A stretch of DNA of 64,000 nucleotides from CAYFPX01 sp964519895 (GCA_964519895.1 CAZFLE010000005.1:79294-143293); one strand, 5' to 3'. Counted from the first letter of the stretch, positions 1 to 10,300 are shown. Translations and numbers: made by a program. Notes: generated by a model from the letters alone, not told the origin.

Positions 1-1770
1 CTTGGACACCCCGCCCAGCGCATAGAGCCGCCCGTCCCAGTGGCGCCCGTGGGACCCGGCTCCCGGGTAGTCGTGCTGCTCCATCAGCGCATAGGCCTGC
101 TCAAAGGCCCGCGCCGGCAGGTGGTCGAGCTCCAGGATCAGGCCCCGGGTCATGAGCTCCCAGACCAGGAACTCGCCCAGCGCCGTGAACCCGTGGTTCT
201 GGCACCAGTCGCCGTCCAGCGAGCCCTGCTCGATGTAGTAGTAGTAGGGCGCGATAGTCAGGAGCGGCTCATAGGGCAGCCCGCTCACGTCGTTCGGGGG
301 AGGCGCCAGGTAGTCGTCCCGGGCCTGGAGCAGCCCTCCGAAGTCCAGGTCACCGCCATCCCCGGCCGGGGTGTCGGGACAGTCCTCGGTCATGTTCGTC
401 CAGTGGCCGCTGTTCAGGAAGTTCCCGAGCTCGATGAAGCCGCCCGCGCCGTCGCCCGGCGCAAAGGCGTTGTCGTACTTGTGCACCGGAAAGATCGCCC
501 GCACCCCCCGGGCCTGGTAGGCGTCGAGCTCGGCGAGCACGGTCTCCTGGGTGCAGCCGGTCTTGCCGACTCGGGGCAGCAGGCGGCAGTCGAAGAGGTC
601 GGACACCTCGATGCCCAGCACCACCGCGAGCTTGCCGTCGGCGATGACCGCGCGGGCCTCGGCCGGGGTCTGCACGACCCGGAACCAGCCGAGCCCTGGG
701 CCGCCGGATCGGGCGTCGATGTAGTCCTGCAGCGCCCAGGTCTCGTCGACGATGCGGTCGATGGCGGTCATGTCCTCGCAGTCGTAGCGGGCGGGCTGGT
801 ACCCCTCGCCCACCGTGACGTGGCAGATGACCGAGTTGCTGGTGGCGTGCTGGACCACCAGCCGCAGTCCGGCCAGCCAGGCCCGCTCGAGCCAGCGGAA
901 GTACTGGGCCTGGTGGGTCGAGCGCTTGCGGGCGTCGGGCCAGTCGGTGAAGGTCGGGTAGCCGTCGGTCGCGTGGTTGTCTTCGCTGAGCTCGCCGGCG
1001 ATCAGGTCCGGGAGCATGTCGCCGATGTCCGAGCTGTCGTTGCCAGAGGCGTCAAAGGCGAAGCCGAAGAAGTCCTGGCGCCCGTTGACCCCGTGGTAGG
1101 TCTCGCAGTCGCCCAGCGCGTGCTCGACGCCGAGCCGGTGCCAGGCCCCGCCGTGGAACAGCCCGCCCCCGAAGCCGAAATTCGAGAGCAGGTGGCTGTG
1201 GGTGTCCACGATGCCGTACAGGTCGCCGTCGTCCCAGGTGGTGCGGCCCACGCTGCCTGCCGCATCCAGGCTCAGCTCCGGGTGCTCGAGGCAGTGGGTC
1301 GCGGGCTCCAGGGCCACCGCCACAGCGTCGCGGGGTCCGTCGACCAGCCCGCCAGGACCGAGCAACTGGCCGTGTCGGCGACTCCTCAGCTGGTAGGCCG
1401 CCCCGTCCCGCTCCGACGTCTCCAGGACCCACTCCGCGCCCGAGATGTAGCTGTCGTCGACCCGGCTGACGTCGGAGTCGAGCCCCGTCTCCCGGGTGAG
1501 CGGGCCGTGCTCTGCGACCAGGTAGCCGCCCTGGGTGTCGTAGAGCAGGTAGGTGCCCAGGTCGGATGGCTGGAAGAAGAACCGAGCGGCCGCGCCGGCG
1601 TGGGTCGCCGAGAAGTCGAACCCGTCGCCCCCGGATGTGGCAGCCAACCAGCGCTCTCCGACCCTGACGCTGTAGCACCCCAGGGCCTGGGACGTGACGT
1701 CCAGAGGGGCCGGCGACCCTCGCTCACAGGCCCCGAGCGCGCCAAGCAGGACCAGCAGGCCTGGGGTCAC
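1..1770 (-). CDS. Secreted lipoprotein, membrane-dipeptidase (M19)-like metal hydrolase, 3' end cut by window
   Basis: The 590 visible codons start at a GTG that overlaps the upstream SulP stop (GTGA), and no stop is reached before the window edge. The first 15 residues end in the lipobox LGAC, so an exported lipoprotein is likely. Residues about 25-165 look like a beta-trefoil-type sugar or matrix-binding region. From residue 189 the DTHSH metal motif, then GIEVSD, PVHKYDNAF and LELDHLP follow in the order expected for the secreted dipeptidase/amidohydrolase-like M19 relatives of myxobacteria and actinobacteria. Family members are Zn-dependent hydrolases acting on dipeptides or related amides, but the substrate here is unknown. 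Translational coupling suggests cotranscription with the sulfate transporter. The family call comes from motif memory, not a search. Confidence 0.75.
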   Translation of the reverse strand, partial: MTPGLLVLLGALGACERGSPAPLDVTSQALGCYSVRVGERWLAATSGGDGFDFSATHAGAAARFFFQPSDLGTYLLYDTQGGYLVAEHGPLTRETGLDSDVSRVDDSYISGAEWVLETSERDGAAYQLRSRRHGQLLGPGGLVDGPRDAVAVALEPATHCLEHPELSLDAAGSVGRTTWDDGDLYGIVDTHSHLLSNFGFGGGLFHGGAWHRLGVEHALGDCETYHGVNGRQDFFGFAFDASGNDSSDIGDMLPDLIAGELSEDNHATDGYPTFTDWPDARKRSTHQAQYFRWLERAWLAGLRLVVQHATSNSVICHVTVGEGYQPARYDCEDMTAIDRIVDETWALQDYIDARSGGPGLGWFRVVQTPAEARAVIADGKLAVVLGIEVSDLFDCRLLPRVGKTGCTQETVLAELDAYQARGVRAIFPVHKYDNAFAPGDGAGGFIELGNFLNSGHWTNMTEDCPDTPAGDGGDLDFGGLLQARDDYLAPPPNDVSGLPYEPLLTIAPYYYYIEQGSLDGDWCQNHGFTALGEFLVWELMTRGLILELDHLPARAFEQAYALMEQHDYPGAGSHGRHWDGRLYALGGVSK

Positions 1771-3530
1771 CGTCGCTCCACCAGCCACTCGTCGTAGGGA
1801 CAGGTGCCGGCACAGCCGTGCTCGCCGATGTCCCGGAGACCCACGCGCAGCGCGTCCTCCAGGGCCGCCCACCAGTGGTCGTCCTCGCGCTGGGCGAACA
1901 GGTTCTCCGAGCCCAGGGCGTCGGCGATACCGGTCCTCTGCAGGAACCCCACCGAACCCGCGCTCAGGCCCACGAGCACCAGGCGACCGCCCCTGGACCG
2001 CATGGTGGCGGCGATGTTCACCAGCTCGCGGACCGAAGTGACGTCCAGGTTGCGTACCCGCTTGAGCCGCAGGATCAGCACCTGGATGTGTTCGGACCGC
2101 AAGATGTCCTGGACGGCGAGCTGGAGCTCCCCGGCCGCCGCGAAGAACAGGCTGCCCTCGACGTTGAGCACGTGCACGCTCTGGCAATAGCGCACGCCAT
2201 CGGGCAGGGGCGCCGAGACCCCGCGGACCCGGCGAGCCACCTCGCGGATCCGGCCCTGGGCGTCGATCGCCAGGTCCCTGAAGCGGAGCAGGCGGGCCCT
2301 TCGCAGGACCAGCACCAAGGAGATCCCGACCCCCAGGTAGATCGCCTGGTCCAGGTGGAGCAGAAAGGTGCCGCCCAGGGTGCCCAGGAACGCCAGCTTG
2401 TCGCTGCTGTGGCTGGCCAGGGTGGCGCGGATCTCCCGGACGTGGATGAGCCGGACCGCGATGACGATGAGCAGTCCCGCCAGGGCGGCGATGGGGATGT
2501 GGCCCAGGGCCGGCCCCAGGGCCACCGGTGACACCAGCACCAGCAGACCGCCGATCACACCGGCCAGCCGCGTGCGTGCGCCTTCGCGCTCGTTGAGCGC
2601 AGACCGGGAGAGGCTTCCAGTGATGGGATAGCCCCCGAAAAACGCGGCCATCAGGTTGCCCAGCCCCTCGCCGGAGAATTCCACGCTCAGGTCGAGCCGC
2701 TGACCGGAGCGGGTGGCGATGTCTCGGGCCACAGACGTGCTCTCGACCATGGCCAGGACCATCACGGCGATCGCCAGGGGGATCAGCCCGGGGATCAGGC
2801 CCATCGAAGGCGTGGTCAACGGCGGGAGGGTCGAGGCGATCGGGGCCAGGTCGGCCACCGTGCGCAGGGTCGAGCCCCCCAGGACCATGGCGACCGCCGT
2901 CGCCATGCCCAGCGCCAGGATCGCCGCCGGGGCCCGGGGCAGGAAGTGCTTCAGCGCCACGATCATCGCCGCCGTGCCCAACGCGATCGCCAGGGACAGC
3001 GGATCCGCGGCCCCCAGCCCGCCGAGCCACTCGACGACCCGGAGCGGCATGGCCCCGGACGTCTGCGGGGTCGCCGTGGCATGGGCCAGCTGACCGACGC
3101 CGATCAGGATCGCCGCCCCCGTGACGAAGCCCTGGACCACGGCGCCGGAGATGAAGTCGACCAGCGACCCGAGCCGCAGGATGCCCGCGCTCAGCTGCAG
3201 CACCCCGACCATCAGCGCCAGGGTCACCGCGACAGCGGCCGGATCCTCGCTCATGCCGGCGGCAAAGGCCGAGCCCACCAGCAGCGAGACCGCATTGGTC
3301 GGACCGGCGACCAGGTGCCTGGAGCTCCGAAACAGCGACGCGACCACGGCGGGGATGGCCGCCGCGTAGAGCCCCATGGCCGGCGGGAGCCCGGCGATCA
3401 GGGCGTAGGCGATGCCCTGGGGGATGCACAGAAAGGTCACCGCCAGCGCCGCCCCCAGGTCTGCACCCAGGTCGGACCGGCCGTACCCCCTCAGGTCCGT
3501 AAAGGGCAGATAGCGTTGCAACAGCTCCAC
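1767..3530 (-). CDS. SulP-family anion (sulfate) permease with STAS domain
   Basis: This 587-residue inner-membrane protein has the SulP layout. A hydrophobic N-terminal two-thirds contains the signatures IPQGIAYA and GLYAA near residues 37-55 and VAGPTNAVSLL near 74-84, followed by about a dozen membrane segments. A cytoplasmic STAS domain spans roughly residues 445-560. SulP proteins import sulfate, bicarbonate or other anions. The length is normal for the family. Translation starts at GTG. The next gene starts inside its stop codon, so the two probably form an operon. Substrate specificity cannot be read from the sequence. Confidence 0.9.
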   Translation of the reverse strand: MELLQRYLPFTDLRGYGRSDLGADLGAALAVTFLCIPQGIAYALIAGLPPAMGLYAAAIPAVVASLFRSSRHLVAGPTNAVSLLVGSAFAAGMSEDPAAVAVTLALMVGVLQLSAGILRLGSLVDFISGAVVQGFVTGAAILIGVGQLAHATATPQTSGAMPLRVVEWLGGLGAADPLSLAIALGTAAMIVALKHFLPRAPAAILALGMATAVAMVLGGSTLRTVADLAPIASTLPPLTTPSMGLIPGLIPLAIAVMVLAMVESTSVARDIATRSGQRLDLSVEFSGEGLGNLMAAFFGGYPITGSLSRSALNEREGARTRLAGVIGGLLVLVSPVALGPALGHIPIAALAGLLIVIAVRLIHVREIRATLASHSSDKLAFLGTLGGTFLLHLDQAIYLGVGISLVLVLRRARLLRFRDLAIDAQGRIREVARRVRGVSAPLPDGVRYCQSVHVLNVEGSLFFAAAGELQLAVQDILRSEHIQVLILRLKRVRNLDVTSVRELVNIAATMRSRGGRLVLVGLSAGSVGFLQRTGIADALGSENLFAQREDDHWWAALEDALRVGLRDIGEHGCAGTCPYDEWLVERR

Positions 3531-3588
3531 GGCGGGTCTCTACCCGATGCAGGTCCGGGGTGGAAGGCCTCCCGTCCTGGCGACCCCT

Positions 3589-3698
3589 GGAGACCGGCCG
3601 TGACCCCCGGTGACAGCCCCCACGCATACCTTGGGGTTGGAAGGACGGGCAACACGCTCAGGAGCCCGGGACGCGCACGAAGCAGCGTCCCGGGCTCC
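3589..3698 (+). promoter_or_regulatory. Leader/promoter element copy A plus 14-bp hairpin
   Basis: Positions 3589-3650 match 6211-6272 at about 53 of 62 bases. The block contains two GTGAC pentamers ten bases apart (3600 and 3610), then TACCTT at 3627-3632 and TTGGAAGGACGGG at 3636-3649. Ten bases further on is a perfect inverted repeat (3661-3674 with 3685-3698, 10-nt loop). In the second copy the hairpin arms have a different sequence but the same position. Both copies sit just upstream of, and point towards, a gene start. I infer an activator-dependent promoter with a structured 5' leader. A structural RNA is also possible. Confidence 0.55.
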
Positions 3699-3787
3699 AC
3701 CTCTCTGAGGGTACCCGGGTCTGCTGCCCAGACATCCTGCTGACCTCGCGGGGGTGGCGGCCGGGAACAAAGACATAAATACTCCAA

Positions 3788-6187
3788 GTGTTCCAGCCTG
3801 GACCTGCCTTGCTGACACTTGCTGTCTTGCTCGCCTGCACCCCTCCCCTCCCCGCCACAGGCGACAGCGGCGCCCTGACCGGCACCGGCCTGGTGGACAC
3901 CCACGACACCGTGAGACCCGACTCCGGTGACAGCGGACCGACCTGCACGCTCTTCCGAGACGAAGACGGCGACGGCTGGGGCGACGAGACCCAGACCACC
4001 ACCGCCTGCGACGCCTCCGGCTACACAGACCAGGCCGGCGACTGCCACGACCAGGACGCAGCGATCCACCCCGACGCGCCCGAGGTGTGCAACACCCTTG
4101 ACGACGACTGCGACCTGGCCGTCGACGAAGGCGAGGTGGCCCCGGCGACCTGGTTCCAGGACCTGGACCTGGACGGCTATGGCACGGCCACCGCCACGGT
4201 CGCGTCGTGCGAACAGCCCGAGGGCTTCGCCAAGTCCGACGACGACTGCGACGACGGCGACGACGGCGTGCACCCCTATGCCGACGAGACCTGCGACGAC
4301 GTGGACCAGGACTGCGACGCGGTGGTCGACGAGAGTGCGGTGGACGCGAGCACCTGGCACCCGGACCTGGACGGGGACGGCTACGGCGACGCCGCGGCCC
4401 CCACCCTGGCGTGCCAGGCCCCCAGCCTGCATGTGCTCGATGACACGGACTGTGACGACACTTCGGCTGCCGTGCACCCGGGCGCCGCCGAGACCTGCGA
4501 CGACCTGGACCAGGACTGCGACGCCACGATCGACGAGGACCCGACGGATCCGACCCCTTGGTACGACGACGGCGACGGCGATGGTCACGGCGATCCTGGC
4601 GCTGTCACCGACGCCTGTGACGCACCATCGGGCACGGTCGAAGACGCGGGGGACTGCGACGACGGCGATGGATCGGTGCACCCGGGCGCCGCAGAGACCT
4701 GTGACGACGTGGACCAGGACTGCGACGGCACGGTCGACGAGGACGCGTCGGACGCGGCGGTCTTCTACGCCGACACCGACGGCGATGGCCACGGCGATCC
4801 TGGGGCCACCACCGCCGCGTGCGAAGCACCCGAAGGAACCGTGGAGGCCGACGACGACTGCGACGACGGCGACGGCGACGTGCACCCGGGCGCCGCCGAG
4901 ACCTGTGACGACGTGGACCAGGACTGCGACGGCTCCGTCGACGAGGACCCGACCGATCCGACCCCGTGGCACGCAGACGCCGACGGCGACGGTCACGGGG
5001 ACCCGAGCACCGGCACCGACGCCTGCGAAGCGCCCAGCGGCCACGTGGCCGATGACACGGACTGCGACGACACCCTGGCCGGGGTCAGTCCGTCGGCCAG
5101 CGAGACCTGCGACGACGTGGACCAGGACTGCGACGGCACGGTCGACGAAGACGCATCGGACCGCACCCGCTTCTACGCCGACACCGACGGCGACGGCTTC
5201 GGCGACGCCAGCTCGGCGGTCCTGGCCTGCGAAGCCCCCACGGCCCACGTGGCTGACGACACGGACTGCGACGACGGCGCGGCGGACACCTGGCCCGGCG
5301 CCCCGGAGTCCTGCGACAGCACCGACCAGGACTGCGACGGCACGGTCGACGAAGACGCCACGGACGCCACGACCTGGTACGTCGACGCCGACGCCGACGG
5401 CTACGGGGATCCGGACAACACCCTGGAGAGCTGCAACCTGCGCGCCGGCCATGCGGCCAGCAGCACCGACTGCGACGACGGCGACGCCGCGGTGAACCCC
5501 GGGGCCAGCGAGACCTGCGACGACGTGGACCAGGACTGCGACGGGACCATCGACGAAGACGCCACCGATCGAACCCGGTACTACCTGGACGACGACGGCG
5601 ACGGCCACGGGGACAAGGCCACCAACACCCTGGCCTGCGAAGCGCCCACGTCCTACGTCGACAGCGACGACGACTGCGACGACACCGACCCGACGATCAG
5701 CCCGTCCGCCGCCGAGGTGTGCGACAGCACGGACCAGGACTGCGACGGCCACGTGGACGAAGGCACCGAGACCGACTGGTTCGAAGACGACGACGGCGAC
5801 GGCTACGGCGACCCGGCCACCGGGACCTCGGCGTGCTCCGCGCCATCGTCGCTCTACGTCTCCAACGACGACGACTGCTACGACGGCAACAGCGACGCCA
5901 GCCCGGACCAGACCGACTGGTTCGACACGGACCGCGGCGACGGCAGCTTCGACTACGACTGCGACGGCCACGAGACCCAGGAAGAGACGGACTTCGGGTC
6001 CTGTGACTACGACAGCTCGGGCAACTGCGCCGGCACGGCGGGCTGGTACGCGTACTACGGCTGGGCGGACATCCCGGACTGCGGCGACGGCTGGTACTGG
6101 GAGGAAGACTGCGAAGAGGACGAGTACTGGGGCTACTACTACTGCGAGATGACCGAGTACGACTGGCGGGACCAGGCCTGCCGCTGA
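3788..6187 (+). CDS. MopE-type repeat lipoprotein with Tyr/Trp/Cys-rich C-terminus
   Basis: The protein has 799 residues. A short signal peptide ends in a lipobox (MFQPGPALLTLAVLLAC). Nine well-preserved repeats of about 60 residues and one degenerate repeat follow. Each repeat carries DxDGDGxGD, an AC-x-AP segment, DCDD and CDxxDQDCDGxxDED, the calcium or metal-binding Asp motif known from MopE and myxobacterial surface proteins. The last 70 residues differ: they are packed with Tyr, Trp, Cys, Asp and Glu. The likely location is the outer membrane or cell surface. The repeats suggest Ca2+ or other divalent binding, but no enzymatic domain is visible. A duplicated promoter-like element lies upstream. 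Confidence 0.85.
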   Translation: MFQPGPALLTLAVLLACTPPLPATGDSGALTGTGLVDTHDTVRPDSGDSGPTCTLFRDEDGDGWGDETQTTTACDASGYTDQAGDCHDQDAAIHPDAPEVCNTLDDDCDLAVDEGEVAPATWFQDLDLDGYGTATATVASCEQPEGFAKSDDDCDDGDDGVHPYADETCDDVDQDCDAVVDESAVDASTWHPDLDGDGYGDAAAPTLACQAPSLHVLDDTDCDDTSAAVHPGAAETCDDLDQDCDATIDEDPTDPTPWYDDGDGDGHGDPGAVTDACDAPSGTVEDAGDCDDGDGSVHPGAAETCDDVDQDCDGTVDEDASDAAVFYADTDGDGHGDPGATTAACEAPEGTVEADDDCDDGDGDVHPGAAETCDDVDQDCDGSVDEDPTDPTPWHADADGDGHGDPSTGTDACEAPSGHVADDTDCDDTLAGVSPSASETCDDVDQDCDGTVDEDASDRTRFYADTDGDGFGDASSAVLACEAPTAHVADDTDCDDGAADTWPGAPESCDSTDQDCDGTVDEDATDATTWYVDADADGYGDPDNTLESCNLRAGHAASSTDCDDGDAAVNPGASETCDDVDQDCDGTIDEDATDRTRYYLDDDGDGHGDKATNTLACEAPTSYVDSDDDCDDTDPTISPSAAEVCDSTDQDCDGHVDEGTETDWFEDDDGDGYGDPATGTSACSAPSSLYVSNDDDCYDGNSDASPDQTDWFDTDRGDGSFDYDCDGHETQEETDFGSCDYDSSGNCAGTAGWYAYYGWADIPDCGDGWYWEEDCEEDEYWGYYYCEMTEYDWRDQACR

Positions 6188-6210
6188 GCGGGTCGTGACC
6201 GATGACGACC

Positions 6211-6321
6211 GGGGACCGGCCGTGACCCCAGGTGACAGGCCCGGCGCCTACCTTGTGCTTGGAAGGACGGGGCGAGAGCCCTTTGAACCCGCGCCACTCA
6301 CGGACGAGCAGGCGCGGGTTC
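6211..6321 (+). promoter_or_regulatory. Leader/promoter element copy B plus 11-bp hairpin
   Basis: This is the second copy of the element at 3589-3698. GTGAC repeats stand at 6222 and 6232 (plus one at 6195), TACCTT at 6249-6254 and TTGGAAGGACGG at 6259-6270. The hairpin arms are 6285-6295 (GAACCCGCGCC) and 6311-6321, with a 15-nt loop. The hairpin sequence is unrelated to that of copy A while its position is kept. The element lies between a MopE gene and the SRPBCC gene that starts at 6363. The 11-nt gap between GTGACA and TACCTT is too short for a standard -35/-10 pair, so GTGAC is better read as an activator box. Confidence 0.55.
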
Positions 6322-6362
6322 TGCCCTTCGGGGTCGGAATCGCGAGCCGATAGACTGCGGCT

Positions 6363-7163
6363 GTGCCCGTTCGCGCCCTGCTCCCCGCCGACCTGGATGA
6401 GTCCTGGTCCCTGCTGACGGCGCCGACGCCCCTGGCCCGGGTGAGCGGCTGGGACTCGCCGATGGCAGGGGTGCGCGGGGGGTTCCGACAGCCCGTGATC
6501 GAGGAACGCGTGGACCGGGAGCGGCTGGTGATCCGCTGGCCGACGTCGATCGGCGCGGTGGTGGACACGGTCGAGGTGGCAGAGCACGACCAGGGGACAG
6601 CGCTCACCTGGAGCCTGGCTGGGGATCCGCCGGCCCGGGACTACGACCTGGACGACGTGGCCTACGTCCGGGCCTGGCGCCTGCACGACATCCTGGCCCA
6701 GCGACCCTGGACCGACCCCCAGGACTACGCCGCTCCGGTGCGGCGACGGATCACCCGCTCGCTCCACATCCAGGCCCCCCCGGAGCGGGTCTGGCAGGTG
6801 CTGACCCAGCCCGAGTCCGTGGCCACCTGGCTCAGCGGGGCCGTGGGCAAGCTGGAGCTCCACGAAGGGGGAACCTTCGACACCGGCTGGCGCTCGCCGG
6901 ATGGGCTGCAGACCGGACCGGGCCGGGTGTTGAAGCTCCAGGAGCATCGGCTCCTGGAGACCACCTGGTGCCTGTGGGGCAGCGATCCCACCGACTCGGT
7001 GCTGTCGCTGCTCCTGGACGGTCGCGGTGGCGGCACGCGGCTCACGCTCCACCACGGCCCGTGGCCCGACGACTGGGACGCTTGCGGCTACGCCCTGGGC
7101 TGGCTGTGCTGCCTGCTCACCATCCGAAGCCTGGCCGAAGACAACCCGGCGGTGCAGCCGTGA
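6363..7163 (+). CDS. Tandem SRPBCC (START/AHSA1-like) domain protein
   Basis: This 266-residue protein contains two tandem SRPBCC (Bet v1/AHSA1-like) folds. The first, at about residues 1-120, is degenerate. The second, at about residues 135-255, is clearer, with ITRSLHIQAPPERVWQVLTQPESVATWLSG and a later LHHGPWPDDW. The family provides hydrophobic ligand-binding cavities and includes Hsp90-activator homologues and polyketide cyclase-like proteins. No catalytic residues can be assigned. The start is GTG without an obvious ribosome binding site. A small membrane-protein gene begins inside the stop codon. Confidence 0.75.
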   Translation: MPVRALLPADLDESWSLLTAPTPLARVSGWDSPMAGVRGGFRQPVIEERVDRERLVIRWPTSIGAVVDTVEVAEHDQGTALTWSLAGDPPARDYDLDDVAYVRAWRLHDILAQRPWTDPQDYAAPVRRRITRSLHIQAPPERVWQVLTQPESVATWLSGAVGKLELHEGGTFDTGWRSPDGLQTGPGRVLKLQEHRLLETTWCLWGSDPTDSVLSLLLDGRGGGTRLTLHHGPWPDDWDACGYALGWLCCLLTIRSLAEDNPAVQP

Positions 7164-7330
7164 AGGAACCCAAGGCCGTCGTCGAAGCACGCGCTGCACT
7201 CCAGGCCAAGCTCCACCGCCTGTTGCCCATCATCGGCGTGATGATGGTCGGGTGGCTGCCGGTGGTCCCCCTGGAACAAGCCGGCACCGGGGCCGAGGCC
7301 TTCATGAGACAGCGCCAGACCGAGGGCTGA
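7160..7330 (+). CDS. Small single-span membrane protein, unknown function
   Basis: This 56-residue open frame starts at a GTG overlapping the stop of the SRPBCC gene by four bases (GTGA), a spacing used repeatedly in this window. An amphipathic, positively charged N-terminus is followed by one hydrophobic stretch, LLPIIGVMMVGWLPVV, and a polar tail. I do not recognise it. The tight coupling argues that it is real and belongs with the SRPBCC protein. It ends directly against the convergent kinase gene with no spacer. Confidence 0.5.
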   Translation: MKEPKAVVEARAALQAKLHRLLPIIGVMMVGWLPVVPLEQAGTGAEAFMRQRQTEG

Positions 7331-10300
7331 TCACAGACAAGCCATCTGGACCTCCAGCGCCCGGGCCTCGTCGTCCCGGTCCAGCTGGCGCAGCACGATC
7401 GCCGCCAGGTGCCACAGGCGCCGGACACGATCCGGGCGGCCGATGGCTTGGGCCGCCTGGGCTGCCGCGAGCAACAGGTCGACGTAGTCGGACTCCGATG
7501 CATTGCCCGCTCTCACGGCCTCGGTCAGTTCCCGCAGCGGCTGCCGGAGAGGCTCATCTGGGTCATCGCCTGCTCGGTAGCGCAGGACCAGCGCCGCCGC
7601 CGGGGCCATGATCCCGGTCAGCCCGAGCCGACCGACCGTCAGCCACAGGCTCTCCGCCCGGGCCCGGGCCCGCTGGTGCTGGCCCCGGGCGATGAGCACC
7701 AGGACCTGGTTCAGCCGAGGCAGCCAGGCGACTGCGGCCCCGGTCTGGGCGAGCAGCTCCACCGCGCGGTCATAGGCGTCCTCTGCCCCGGCCAGGTCGC
7801 CTCGCAGCCGATGCACCTCGCCGAGCGCCACCCAGGCCTCGCCTGCGAACCTTGGGCTGCACCGGGCGTAGGGCAGCGCCAGGATCTCCTGGTTGAGGGC
7901 GACGCACTCGGCGTAGTCCGCCAGGTGGAGGGCCAGGCGAGCGCGGGTACGCAGCAGGTAGACCCGGGCCCACTCGGAGCCCCCGGCCGCCACCTGGGCC
8001 GACGCTTCGTCCAGCAAGGAGCCCACTTCGCTCAGCCGGCCGTCGATGCTCTGACGCTCGAATTGCCCCGCCGCGGACTCGACCAGGGCCTCGGTGTCGC
8101 CGGACTGCCTCGCGAGCGCCCAGGCCTCCACCGCGTGGCGCTCTCCGGCCGCCGGGTCACGGTCCCCGTGCTCCAGCCGCCCGAGCAGAGCCAGGGTGCG
8201 TGCACGCAACACCGGGTGGGACGCCGCTGGCAGCCGCTGGAGCAGGCCGCGACCCTGGACCAGGCCGGGCTGGAAGTCGCCCGCCTCGAGGTGGCGGCGG
8301 ACCTCGACGATCTCGAGGGCCAGCTGGTGGCGATCGCCGGCCCCCAGTCCGGCCTCGCCGATGGCTCGGCGGGCCAGGACCAGGGCCTGGGCCCCGGCGA
8401 CCAGATCCACCGCCTGCACCGCCGCACGGGCGCTCTCGACCAGCAGGGGCACCGCCTCGAGGGGGCGCCCTGCCGCCAGCAGGTGGCGGGCGCGGCGGTC
8501 GTCCAGGGCCGGCTCTCCGTCCAGCGCCTCGGCCCAGGCCTGGTGGTGGGCCCGAAGCCGGCCGCCGGAACGGGCCCGCGCTCGCAGGAGCTCACGGGTC
8601 GCCAGGGGCAGGATCAGGTGCTCGTCCTGCTGGCGGGCGAGTCCCCGGCGAACCAGCAGCCCGGCCGCCGGACCCAGCCGGCCTCCCTGGAGCCGAGCCA
8701 GGGGAACCAGACCATCCCAGCACGCCAGCCGCTCCAGGGCTTGCCAGGTCGATTCATCGATGGCGCCGAGCAGGCGACGGACCGTCGCCGCCCAGACGTC
8801 GCTGGTCGACGCCGGGGCCCCCGCCTCGAGCTCGCCGGCCAGGTTGTACCCGTCCGGGCCCGGCACGAGCCCGCCCGCAGCCACGTGGTGGCGCACCAGG
8901 GCGACCGCCCGCCCAGGGTTGCCGGCTGACGCCTGCAGCACGCGGCCGACCAGGTCGCGACTCAGCGGGGCCAGGGCCCTGATGGCCTGGGCCAGGCTCC
9001 GGTCATCGAGGGGGTCCAACACGATGCGGTCGGCCTGGCACAGCGACAACAGCTCGCTGGCGTGGGGGTCTTCCGGTCCATCCAGCGCGGTCGTGACCAA
9101 CGCCAGGGGCCGACCCAGCAGGCCGGGGAGCCACCGCCCCAGCACGCCCGCCAGGCCCGGATCCCGGTGCAGGTCATCGACCACCAGCAGGACAGGACCC
9201 CGATCCAACTGGGCCCCGAGGGCCGCGGCGCCGGCCGTCCAGGACCACGCCAGGCCACCCCGGAGCTGCAGGCCCTGACCTGCTCGGACCAGTGCAGCGT
9301 GCAGACAGTCGGCGCGGCCCTGTCCGTCGGCCCGGACCAGGACCGCCGTGGCGACCCCGAGCTCGCGGACCCGGCGCACCAGTCCTTCGACCAGCGCCGT
9401 GCGGCCGATGCCCGGCGGGCCTGTCACGTGCGCCGCTGCGCAGTGGCCCGTCCTCCGCGCGCTTCGCACGGCGCGCCAGAGGGCGTCACAGGCATCGGCG
9501 CGGCCCTGCAGAGCAGGCACCCGGTGGTCGACCAGGCCCAGGCCCGCACCCATGGGCACCGGCGCAGGCTCGCCCCGTGGCCGCCGCCAGTCGGGGGTGC
9601 CGTCCGTCGCGGGCTGGCCATCGAGCGCCCGGAGGGCCGCCAGGGCCTGGGCCGCGGACCCCGGCCGAGCCGTCGGGTCCTTGGCCAGCAGCCACCGTCG
9701 CCAGGCATCGAAGCCCGGAGGCCATGGACCGCCATCGGGGAGCGGCGCCGGCTCCTGGTGCAGGTGGGCATGGAACAGCTGCTCCGTGGAGCGACCGGCA
9801 TAGACGGGCCGACCCGTGGCCAGCACGGTGGCCAGCCCGCCCACGGCGTACAGATCCGTCGCCGGACTCAGCGGGGCCGACCCGGGCCGGACCTGCTCCG
9901 GGGCCATGAAGTCCGGGGTGCCGCTCACCGCGCGCCGGTCCTGGGACCCCAAGGCGTGGGTCAGCCCGAAGTCGGTGATGAGGACCCGCCCGGCACTGTC
10001 CACCAACAGGTTCTCGGGCTTCACGTCCAGGTGCAGCACGCCCAAGGCGTGGGCATGGGCCAGGGCATCGAGCACCTGGTCCAACCGGTCCCGCAGCACG
10101 GTCCAGTCCCCGGCCCCGTCTCGGGGGTCCAGGCTCGACTCGGCCAGGGACATGACCACATAGGGCGAAGCTGGACGGAGCCCGTCCAGGCTGGTCCACG
10201 ACGCCACGTCATCCACCACCCCGGTGTCCAGCACCTGGACGACCCCAGGGTGGTCCAGCCGGGCCATGGCCCGGCCCTCGGTCTCCAGCGCGGCCACGAT

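Noticed and set aside
3788..5900. Tandem DNA repeats resembling a CRISPR array
   Set aside because: The repeats are in-frame protein repeats of about 160-200 bases with imperfect sequence; no short repeat-spacer pattern exists.
3491..5971. Long minus-strand open frame opposite the MopE gene
   Set aside because: It has Val/Ala-rich low-complexity translation produced by the repetitive DCDD/DGDG codons on the other strand. The plus strand has signal peptide and real domain repeats.
6285..6321. Possible tRNA-like hairpin (GAACCCGC arms)
   Set aside because: There is no cloverleaf, anticodon arm or CCA. It is part of the duplicated leader element.
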